A stretch of DNA of 64,000 bases from Levilactobacillus paucivorans (GTDB lineage: Bacteria; Bacillota; Bacilli; Lactobacillales; Lactobacillaceae). Location: assembly GCF_001437125.1 (NCBI RefSeq), contig NZ_JQCA01000072.1:1-64000 (forward strand), read 5' to 3'. Under the pieces are notes generated by a model. The model made no database searches, was not told where the DNA came from, and worked only from the letters and a program-made list of their open reading frames with translations. Position numbers and translations under genes: made by a program. Below are positions 57,836 to 64,000 of this stretch, in pieces (position 1 is the stretch's first letter; each line of letters starts with the position of its first letter).

Positions 57836-57868
57836 TTAAAAAGCGGTCAGGACAACGTCCCGACCGCG
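57836..57868 (-). terminator. Terminator of the two small ORFs
   Basis: GCGGTCAGGAC / GTCCCGACCGC stem with an AAC loop; on the minus strand followed by TTTTTAATTTT. Confidence 0.85.
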
Positions 57869-57881
57869 ACTAGCTTCCTAT

Positions 57882-57998
57882 TTACATTCGACTCGCTGCA
57901 AGCCACAATCTCAGCATGTGATAAATGACAACACCCATTGCCCCCACAAAAAGTGTGCCACTCACGTAATAAAGATAATACACCACTGGATGTTTCAT
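57882..57998 (-). CDS. Small membrane protein, 38 aa
   Basis: ORF with ATG 57998 preceded by AAGGGGG eight bases upstream. The peptide begins MKHPVVYYLYYVSG, has one membrane segment (LFVGAMGVVIYHML) and a short basic end. It lies 94 bases after the 59-aa ORF on the same strand and just before a strong terminator, so it reads as the last gene of a two-gene unit. Confidence 0.65.
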   Translation of the reverse strand: MKHPVVYYLYYVSGTLFVGAMGVVIYHMLRLWLAASRM

Positions 57999-58092
57999 AA
58001 TTTGGCCCCCTTACTAGTTAAGCAAAGCCTAACACGGCGAACCAAACTCGTCCCCGAGTTTTAACCAAAATTCGATGACTAATCTAAGTGGC

Positions 58093-58272
58093 CTAACCAA
58101 CCGGCGAGGCTTCCCGCCGACGGGCGGCTGCCACAATTGCCTCTTGTTGTGCAATTGTCGCCGTAAATTGGCGCATCAGGTCACGCTCGATGACCTGCGC
58201 GCCATGCTCTTGAGCCCGGCGCGACACCATTTGAAACTTCTTACGTTCAGTCAATAAGTCTTCCGTTAACAT
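58093..58272 (-). CDS. Small charged helical protein, 59 aa
   Basis: ATG 58272 has GGGGGGAG four bases upstream. The product is highly charged and helical (LTEDLLTERKKFQMVSRRAQ, then IAQQEAIVAAARRREASPVG) with no membrane segment. I recognise no family. It is driven by TAGACC-N17-TATAAT at 58321-58349 and is followed by the 38-aa membrane ORF. Confidence 0.65.
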   Translation of the reverse strand: MLTEDLLTERKKFQMVSRRAQEHGAQVIERDLMRQFTATIAQQEAIVAAARRREASPVG

Positions 58273-58320
58273 ATGGCTCCCCCCAAAAGAATTCGCCAGT
58301 GTTCTGTTACCGTTAAGTAC

Positions 58321-58349
58321 ATTATATACATTTGATCTGAAGCGGTCTA
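58321..58349 (-). promoter_or_regulatory. Promoter of the small-ORF pair
   Basis: Minus strand TAGACC, 17-base spacer, TATAAT. The -35 lies inside the first GGTCTAGGT motif. Confidence 0.65.
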
Positions 58350-58486
58350 GGTTTATTTTGATTTTGATACAAAAATTTTACAATCACCATTTATCAGGCT
58401 TTATACTGGTACCTAGACGTTTTAGGGGCGTGACGAATTACTCAACATTAGGCTAAATAATAAGTTGTTTTATAATTGGTCTAGGT
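58344..58486. repeat. Three copies of a GGTCTAGGT motif, possible operators
   Basis: GGTCTAGGT at 58344-58352, its near-complement ACCTAGACG at 58411-58419, and GGTCTAGGT at 58478-58486. Copy 1 covers the -35 of the minus-strand promoter, copy 2 follows a TATACT box (58402-58407), and copy 3 abuts the -10 TATAAT at 58471-58476. Confidence 0.5.
58448..58476 (+). promoter_or_regulatory. Predicted promoter of the OsmC gene
   Basis: TTAGGC, 17-base spacer, TATAAT; leader of about 165 nt before the ATG. The gap 58273-58646 holds this, the divergent promoter and the motif cluster, and no ORF. Confidence 0.5.
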
Positions 58487-58646
58487 GATGTGTGCAACCG
58501 TTTGACAACTAGGCAAATCTTGGATCATCGTAATGATTTAAACTATCAACGGTCAGTGGTTTGGGTCCGCGACCTGCTCTGCATATTGATTGTCTTTCTC
58601 CGCTAAACAGGGTAACCTTAGGGTAAATTAAAAGGAGGCCGTCCAC

Positions 58647-59096
58647 ATGCCAACTGATCGCGAAAAGTTTCCGCCCCTCTACCAGACCATTGCCGCTAAC
58701 GACGCCGGCTTAGAGGGTAACGCCTACATTACCGACGGTGGCTTAGATGTCTTAACCAGCGATCCCCTCAACAACCAGCCTGGAACCAATCCGGAACAAC
58801 TACTAGGATTGGCGCTCAGTACCTGTCTCAATGCCACTCTGGCGGCCATCGAGAAGCGCGACGGCTTGCCGCACACCTCCCAGGTTCACACGCTAGTTGA
58901 ATTTGCCCGCGACTATCGGGGATTTCAGTTCTATTTGACCGCCCAGGTTGCCATCCCCGGCGTCGATGCCTCTACCGCACAGCGCATGGTGGATCTCGCC
59001 GAGCGTCGTTGCCCCGTCGCTAAACTTCTTGCTGGAAATGCCAACGTTCAAATCGTCCTGGTTGATCACATTAATTTCACGATGCCCACGGCTTAA
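58647..59096 (+). CDS. OsmC/Ohr family thiol peroxidase
   Basis: 149 aa. The two redox cysteines are in LALSTCLNATL and ERRCPVAKLL, with Arg and Glu support residues around them. OsmC/Ohr proteins reduce organic hydroperoxides using lipoyl or small thiol donors. Start ATG 58647 has AAAGGAGG upstream. Shared regulation with the small ORFs through the GGTCTAGGT motifs is possible. Confidence 0.88.
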   Translation: MPTDREKFPPLYQTIAANDAGLEGNAYITDGGLDVLTSDPLNNQPGTNPEQLLGLALSTCLNATLAAIEKRDGLPHTSQVHTLVEFARDYRGFQFYLTAQVAIPGVDASTAQRMVDLAERRCPVAKLLAGNANVQIVLVDHINFTMPTA

Positions 59097-59120
59097 CCCC
59101 GCCATGGTTCAAAATAAAAA

Positions 59121-59166
59121 TGGACCACACGCCCTGACAATCCGTCAGTTTGTGTGGCCCATTTGT
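59121..59166. terminator. Bidirectional terminator after osmC
   Basis: TGGACCACAC...GTGTGGCCCA stem with an inner CTGAC/GTCAG pair. Confidence 0.75.
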
Positions 59167-59171
59167 TATTC

Positions 59172-59348
59172 TTAATGCCGTGTAAAACGTTGCTTGACGC
59201 GGTCCCACCACGAGTTGCGGGCGTTCGGTTCGCTGTAGACAAACGACCGATTCTGCCGTGCCGACCGCTTGTCATCGTGGCCATCTTCCATGAAGACAAT
59301 CTTGCGCCAGCGCTTTGCCTCTTCATCACTCATGCGCTTTTTGCTCAT
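59172..59348 (-). CDS. Small conserved-looking basic protein, 58 aa
   Basis: Highly basic and charged (MSKKRMSDEEAKRWRKIVF, SARQNRSFVYSEPNARNSWW). ATG 59348 follows AAGGAG by ten bases. I recognise no family; its regular ribosome binding site and clean terminator argue that it is real. It is on the same strand as, and 60 bases after, the MarR gene. Confidence 0.6.
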   Translation of the reverse strand: MSKKRMSDEEAKRWRKIVFMEDGHDDKRSARQNRSFVYSEPNARNSWWDRVKQRFTRH

Positions 59349-59408
59349 TGACTTCAATCTCCTTCTTACCCAGCGCTAGTCCACTGGTTCGCTGTAGCTG
59401 GTTTGCCG

Positions 59409-59852
59409 CTACTTTTTCATGCGGGTAACCTGACTGAATTCACGAATAAAATCCAGTACCTCGTGAACCCGATCGTCCCCATACAGATCGATCCAGCCTT
59501 GAAACCGGCTGTTGATCCGCTGACGAATCACCCGTTCGGCACGGGTGCCGGCCGGGGTCGCTAACAGGTATAAACGGCGACGATCATTCTCGTCCGGCCG
59601 TTGTTGCAGGTAACCCTGCTTTAACAACACCTTAATCTGCCGCGAGATCGCACTCCGCGTCACCTGTCGTTTACTGGCAATATCCATCAACGTGACGTTG
59701 GTGTTTTGCGTGATATCACGCAAAATGAGGTACTGCTCAAAGGACAAGTGAAACTCCTTAGCGGGCTCAGAAACGAACTCACCTAAGTACTTGATTGAAT
59801 TCATGTAAACATCAATGAAGGCGTCCAACAAGGACTCTTCCTGTTCAGCCAT
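59409..59852 (-). CDS. MarR family transcriptional regulator
   Basis: 147 aa winged-helix regulator: FEQYLILRDITQNTNVTLMD, KRQVTRSAISRQIKVLLKQG, then the wing DENDRRRLYLLATPAG. It contains no cysteine, so it cannot work like the redox sensor OhrR. ATG 59852 follows GGTGGGG. It diverges from the lipoprotein gene at 59996, a likely target along with itself. Confidence 0.88.
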   Translation of the reverse strand: MAEQEESLLDAFIDVYMNSIKYLGEFVSEPAKEFHLSFEQYLILRDITQNTNVTLMDIASKRQVTRSAISRQIKVLLKQGYLQQRPDENDRRRLYLLATPAGTRAERVIRQRINSRFQGWIDLYGDDRVHEVLDFIREFSQVTRMKK

Positions 59853-59995
59853 GATTAACCCCACCTACAATTCTCAAAATACGATTTTTATATTAGCATT
59901 TACGCCTGACAAATACCAGCTTTTTCCGCCCGTTACGGCCGTGGCTAGGGCCAACCTATGCTAAACTAGAGTTGAACACAAAGGGGGAGCTATAT

Positions 59996-60559
59996 ATGAA
60001 ACATTTTATAACAAGTGTTCTTGCTCTAGGAACCCTAACGCTCCTAGTCGGTTGCGGTCAAACAACGACCACAACCCACCAAAAATCCAGTCAAACCCAG
60101 ACCAGCAAAAAGGCTGTCAGTCACGCTAAGCCGGCCTCAAGTTCATCTAGCCAGCCGATTACGGCGACCTTCAAGAATCAGGCCTTTACCACGCAACACG
60201 TGACCTTCAAGCTCACTGGTCAACAGGTGACGGCCAGTTCAACGGCTAACCGCCAGTTGTTCGTTCTCTATTATACCGTAACCAACCAACAAGGTAAGTC
60301 GATTGTGCCCAGCGATCTCTGGGAATCGGCGGTCAGTGCCACCCAAGATGGGCACACACTCACCACTGGCAATCTCGCCTTCACCACCGATCAGACTCAA
60401 GATAACAACCGGTTAAACCGAACCGTGATGCCGTTAGACTCCGGTAAGTCCGTGACGGGTCTGGCCACATTTGAACCCAAGAATCAGGATCCGGTTATCA
60501 TAACCTTCAAGGATAGCAACGGTCACACCATTCATCAGAGTCGCTACCCGATGTCTTAA
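59996..60559 (+). CDS. Lipoprotein with DUF5067-like domain
   Basis: 187 aa. Lipobox LLVGCGQ gives lipidation at Cys18 or so; a Thr/Ser/Lys-rich linker precedes an immunoglobulin-like domain (FVLYYTVTNQQGKSIVPSDLW, quoted in part; GLATFEPKNQDPVIITFKD) as in DUF4352/DUF5067. The role is unknown. ATG 59996 has AAAGGGGGAG upstream. Confidence 0.8.
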   Translation: MKHFITSVLALGTLTLLVGCGQTTTTTHQKSSQTQTSKKAVSHAKPASSSSSQPITATFKNQAFTTQHVTFKLTGQQVTASSTANRQLFVLYYTVTNQQGKSIVPSDLWESAVSATQDGHTLTTGNLAFTTDQTQDNNRLNRTVMPLDSGKSVTGLATFEPKNQDPVIITFKDSNGHTIHQSRYPMS

Positions 60560-60584
60560 AATTTGTTGTCGAAAGGATCCAACT

Positions 60585-61406
60585 ATGACCGAACTTATTG
60601 AACGCATTCATCAAATCGAACTAGGAAATCTTTTCCAATTCATTCACTTGTGCGAGCAGCTCGACCTGCCCTACTTTATGATGGGGGGATCGCTCTTGGG
60701 CACCGTTCGCCACCAAGGCTTCATCCCCTGGGACGACGATGTTGACGTCGGTATGCTCAGAGCCGACTACGACCGCCTCCTGGCCGCTGCACCCGCGCTC
60801 CTAGCAGATACCCATTATTTTCTTCAGACACCGGCTAGCGACGAGAATTACGGTCTCAGCTATGCCAAACTGTTAGACCGGAACACTTACATTGAAGAAA
60901 AGAATAACGTCAACAGCGCCCGCAAGGGAATCTTTATCGACATCTTCCCCCTGGACCGCATTTCGAACGATCCCAACCAACAGCGTGAACAGATGGCCAA
61001 GTTTCAACTGTTAAATACGCGGCTACTCTTTCAGCTTCGTTACCACCTGGTAGACACTCCGCTACGCAAGTTCCAGTCGGGACTCAATCCCGACCAGTTG
61101 GCGGATGCGCGCTCCCTGAAAGCCGAGCGGCAGGCCGTGATGACCCAGTATGAATCCAACACGACGTTACCACGGGTGAAGAACCTCGCCTCGCAATATG
61201 CTTACGCTAAGGAAACCTTTACCGTTGCGGAGCTAACCGACTTAACCCCTCTGCCCTTTGAGCAGTTGACTGTTCAAGTTCCGGCAAATTATGCTAACAT
61301 TTTGACACGTATGTATGGGGATTTTATGACCTTGCCGCCGGCCAATCAGCGGACGGAGAAACATCTAGAAAAGGTCATCATGGATAACCAAGTCTTTACC
61401 GATTAA
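60585..61406 (+). CDS. LicD family phosphotransferase
   Basis: 273 aa. The nucleotidyltransferase-like core MMGGSLLGTVRHQGFIPWDD followed by DVDVGML is the LicD signature; the rest holds conserved YAKLLDRNTYIEE and GIFIDIFPLDRIS. LicD proteins attach phosphocholine or another phospho-substituent to wall or lipoteichoic polymers. No choline uptake genes are present, so the substituent is unknown. It follows the lipoprotein gene by 25 bases. Confidence 0.85.
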   Translation: MTELIERIHQIELGNLFQFIHLCEQLDLPYFMMGGSLLGTVRHQGFIPWDDDVDVGMLRADYDRLLAAAPALLADTHYFLQTPASDENYGLSYAKLLDRNTYIEEKNNVNSARKGIFIDIFPLDRISNDPNQQREQMAKFQLLNTRLLFQLRYHLVDTPLRKFQSGLNPDQLADARSLKAERQAVMTQYESNTTLPRVKNLASQYAYAKETFTVAELTDLTPLPFEQLTVQVPANYANILTRMYGDFMTLPPANQRTEKHLEKVIMDNQVFTD

Positions 61407-61428
61407 ATTAGAAAAGGGTGATGGGTTT

Positions 61429-62961
61429 ATGGCTGATAACTATTTTGGCGCCATGCTGGTAAACGTCTCCAGTATTGAGCTATCGATTGTTAACTTAAAA
61501 ACGGGGACGCAGACCGAACGAGTCCGCTCCACCGTCGCCATTGGGGAAAACATTTACAACCATGAGGCAATCAATTTTGAGAACGTCGCCGAGGCCGCCG
61601 AAGCCCTCCGCGGATTTCTGCAGATCATCAAGGACTATGGGATCACCAACTACCAACTCTGGGGATCACAGGCCCTCTCGGCTGCACCAAATGCCGAGTT
61701 CATTCGCGACCAAATTCTGAGTAGAACCGGCCTCAGTATCAAATGGCTGTCGTTGGCTCAAGAGTCCTTTGTTCGAAACGAAGCGATCGCCCTCAGGTTC
61801 AAGCCATACCCACAACTCGTGGCCAAGAATGCCGCGATTATTGGCCTCAACTCTGGGAGCACGACCTTCTCCTTCTTTGCGGATAGCCAATTAGTCGCAT
61901 CACACAATATGAAATTGGGGCCGATCCGCATCAAAGAGGTACTCCAGAATCTCCGGGCCACGGCGCCGAATCCGGTCGACGTGCTTGACGACTACATCAA
62001 TAGTAAGGTTGACGACTTCTATCGATTCTTACCCAAAGCCCTGCGGACCACGCCCAATCAAGTCATCTTGGTCGGCGCGGCGCCACTCAATAATTACTTT
62101 ATTCCGACCGGTGAGAATAGTCGGACCCTGACTCGTAAACAATTTGCTTCATTTACCCATCAAGTCATGGATGCTTCTAATCAATTCTTGATGGAAGAAC
62201 TCCACCTGACCGAAGAAAACGTAGAACTCGTTCTTCCAGAAGTGTTGTTGATTCAGAAGCTTCTGACGGTAGTGCACGCGGATGCCTTACATCTGGTCAA
62301 CCTCAACGTACTCGACGGCCTCACCACTAACGAGCAAATCGCCGCGGGCTACCACCCTAATGAACATTTCGAGGAACAGATCATTGCCGCCGCCACCGAC
62401 CTGGCCCACCGTTACCGCGTCGAGCCGCACCACATGGCATTGGTCACCCACTTCTCGTTACACCTGTTCGACCAACTGAAGTCGTTGCACCACCTGACCA
62501 ATCGTGACCGCTTGTTACTTCAAGTTGCGGCCATCGTTCACGATATTGGCGGTTTCATCGACACCCATGAACACTATTTACACTCCGACTACGTCCTCAA
62601 GCAATCTGAAATCTTAGGACTCTCGGCGGAAGAAACCCAGATCATTGCGGCTGTATCGCGCTATCACAGCACACGGACGCCGGCAGAAGACCTGGCACAC
62701 TTCCAGCAACTCACGCCTGACAAACGGTTGATCGTGGCCAAACTGGCCGCTATCCTCCGGTTGGCCGACGCCTTAGATGATGCTCACCAGCAGACTATCA
62801 GCCGTATCTCCGTTTCCGTTCGGCCAAGCAAGGTCATCATTACGGCCTTTAGTGACGATGAGTTGTCGTTAATTCACTGGGCTTTCAACTATAAAGCGCA
62901 ATTCTTTACGGACGTTTTCGGATTAAAGCCCGTGCTTAAGCAGAGGAGGTCTCACAAATGA
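61429..62961 (+). CDS. ppx: Ppx/GppA-like exopolyphosphatase with HD domain
   Basis: 510 aa. Residues about 1-300 have the Ppx/GppA two-lobe fold, but the phosphate loop reads GLNSGSTTFSFF in place of the usual DxGGGSxE, and the first loop NVSSIEL departs from the IDxGSNS type, so catalytic residues are altered. The C-terminal part is an HD domain with VAAIVHDIGGFI and RYHSTRTP. It overlaps ppk by four bases (ATGA), fixing a role in polyphosphate metabolism by context. Confidence 0.82.
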   Translation: MADNYFGAMLVNVSSIELSIVNLKTGTQTERVRSTVAIGENIYNHEAINFENVAEAAEALRGFLQIIKDYGITNYQLWGSQALSAAPNAEFIRDQILSRTGLSIKWLSLAQESFVRNEAIALRFKPYPQLVAKNAAIIGLNSGSTTFSFFADSQLVASHNMKLGPIRIKEVLQNLRATAPNPVDVLDDYINSKVDDFYRFLPKALRTTPNQVILVGAAPLNNYFIPTGENSRTLTRKQFASFTHQVMDASNQFLMEELHLTEENVELVLPEVLLIQKLLTVVHADALHLVNLNVLDGLTTNEQIAAGYHPNEHFEEQIIAAATDLAHRYRVEPHHMALVTHFSLHLFDQLKSLHHLTNRDRLLLQVAAIVHDIGGFIDTHEHYLHSDYVLKQSEILGLSAEETQIIAAVSRYHSTRTPAEDLAHFQQLTPDKRLIVAKLAAILRLADALDDAHQQTISRISVSVRPSKVIITAFSDDELSLIHWAFNYKAQFFTDVFGLKPVLKQRRSHK

Positions 62962-64000
62962 CGGTTAATTTTGATAAACCAAAGTATTACACCAACCGCG
63001 AACTAAGTTGGTTGGACTTTAATGACCGGGTACTGGAAGAAGCACGAGACAAGGCGAACCCTCTCTTAGAGCGCGTTCGTTTTCTCGGTATTACCCAGAG
63101 TAACGTCGACGAATTCTTCATGGTTCGCGTGGCTTCCCTTTCTAAGTTAGCCGCGGTCAACTATGCCAAGCCCAATGCCTCTGGTTTAACGGTTAAGGAC
63201 CAATTGATCGCGGTCAACCAAAAGGCCCACGACCAAGTGGTCAAGCAGTATTCCACGCTCAATCGTATGTTACTGCCATTGCTGGCGAACCTCGACATCC
63301 ATTTGAAGGAACCCAGCGATCTCACCATGCAACAGACCCGGTTCATCGAAAAGTACTTCAATGATGAAATTTCCCCGGCACTCACGCCCATGGCGGTCGA
63401 CAGTTCACGGCCCTTCCCATTTATTGGGAATAACACGTTGAACTTGGCTTTACGGCTCTATAAGAATGGCAATAAAAAGGACAAGCGTTTCGCCACCGTG
63501 CAAGTTCCTGGGATTTTCCCACGGACTGTACGACTTCCCGGCGCCGACAACGATTTCATCCTCCTCGAAGACATCATTAAAACTTATATTGGCAATCTCT
63601 TCGTGGGCTATGAAGTCAAAGAATCCGCGACCTATCGCGTCATTCGTGACATGGACTTGGACGTCGCCGAAGAGGATACTTCGGATCTCTTAAAGGAAGT
63701 TAAGCAACAACTGAAGCGTCGAGAACACGGGAGTGCCGTGCGCCTCGAAGTTGAAGCCGGCATTACCAACGCCCTGCAACAGCGACTGGCTAGTCTCATT
63801 AAAATCGACAACTACGCGGTCTACAACATCAGCGGTCCTATCGACCTGACCTTCTTGAGTAAATGGACCAAGCAGATCAAGGGTCCGGCCGACCTCAACT
63901 ACCCAGCCTTCAGCTCGGCTAAAATGGCGGGTGTTACCGCCGACGATGATATTTTCAAAACGATTCGTCAACACGACGTCCTGCTCCACCACCCTTATGA
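62958..64000 (+). CDS. ppk: Polyphosphate kinase, 5' part (cut by window end)
   Basis: The first 347 residues or so of PPK1: NRELSWLDFNDRVLEEARD, SNVDEFFMVRVASL, FIEKYFNDEISPALTPMAVD and the SRPFPFIGNNTLNLAL segment. PPK1 makes polyphosphate from ATP through a phospho-His intermediate whose residues lie beyond the window. ATG 62958 follows GAGGAGG. The frame is open to base 64000. Confidence 0.95.
   Translation, partial: MTVNFDKPKYYTNRELSWLDFNDRVLEEARDKANPLLERVRFLGITQSNVDEFFMVRVASLSKLAAVNYAKPNASGLTVKDQLIAVNQKAHDQVVKQYSTLNRMLLPLLANLDIHLKEPSDLTMQQTRFIEKYFNDEISPALTPMAVDSSRPFPFIGNNTLNLALRLYKNGNKKDKRFATVQVPGIFPRTVRLPGADNDFILLEDIIKTYIGNLFVGYEVKESATYRVIRDMDLDVAEEDTSDLLKEVKQQLKRREHGSAVRLEVEAGITNALQQRLASLIKIDNYAVYNISGPIDLTFLSKWTKQIKGPADLNYPAFSSAKMAGVTADDDIFKTIRQHDVLLHHPY

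Noticed and set aside
58647-59852. OsmC plus MarR as an Ohr-OhrR pair
   Set aside because: The MarR protein has no cysteine, so it is not an OhrR-type sensor; the genes are convergent, with a terminator and a small gene between them.

Overview
The window is a contiguous chromosomal segment of a member of the Lactobacillaceae, most like the Levilactobacillus/Lactiplantibacillus group. This rests on gene order (tdk-prfA-prmC-ywlC-glyA-upp-atpBEFHAGDC-DUF1146-murA-mbl-yidD-DUF2969-rodA), a tmRNA tag peptide AKNNNNSYALAA, a moderate G+C appearance, and a Ddl ligase with the Phe active-site variant typical of intrinsically vancomycin-resistant lactobacilli. Species identity is inference; no 16S gene is present.

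Layout. 1-6.4 kb: small hypothetical genes, an AI-2E family transporter, DUF1054, YueI, rarA with a 6S RNA gene directly downstream, a universal stress protein and an XRE-TPR regulator. 6.8-14.8 kb (minus strand): a membrane-anchored glycerophosphodiesterase, ddl, a DUF2785 gene with an SPFH gene, a GcvH-like lipoyl protein, rodA, DUF2969, yidD and mbl. 15-29 kb (minus): murA, the F-type ATP synthase operon (with an unlisted 40-aa ORF and a perfect cre match at its head), then upp, glyA, ywlC, prmC, prfA and tdk. 29.5-31.6 kb (plus): murT-gatD, which amidates lipid II. 31.6-49.7 kb: a serine beta-lactamase-like protein, a heterodimeric ABC exporter pair, a divergent GGDEF/EAL pair for c-di-GMP, divergent tRNA-Gln and tRNA-Glu, a YfhO protein, pgi, a GlcU-type sugar transporter, an rRNA methyltransferase-like gene and a two-component system. 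50-53.2 kb: tmRNA followed by an accessory patch with a secreted protein, a candidate small RNA, an intact IS30-family element, and a hidden Fst/Lpt-like type I toxin with its repeats, then a PNPOx/Nim-like flavoprotein. 53.4-59.9 kb: an NlpC/P60 secreted hydrolase, a membrane protein, a wrecked ECF-sigma gene, fumC, an AP2-like protein, a promoter-hairpin unit encoding a short RNA, two small ORFs, a set of repeated operator-like motifs, OsmC and MarR. 60-64 kb (plus): a lipoprotein, LicD, and ppx followed by ppk, which runs off the end.

Cell-envelope construction is a strong theme: Ddl, MurA, MurT/GatD, RodA, Mbl, YidD, GDPD, YfhO and LicD all act on peptidoglycan or teichoic acids. The most interesting unannotated material is the type I toxin locus abutting IS30, the orphan transcription unit near 57.7 kb, the GGTCTAGGT motif cluster near 58.4 kb, the decayed sigma factor, and a nine-A tract that changes the C-terminus of the diguanylate cyclase. 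All functional calls come from reading motifs by eye; no database search was run.
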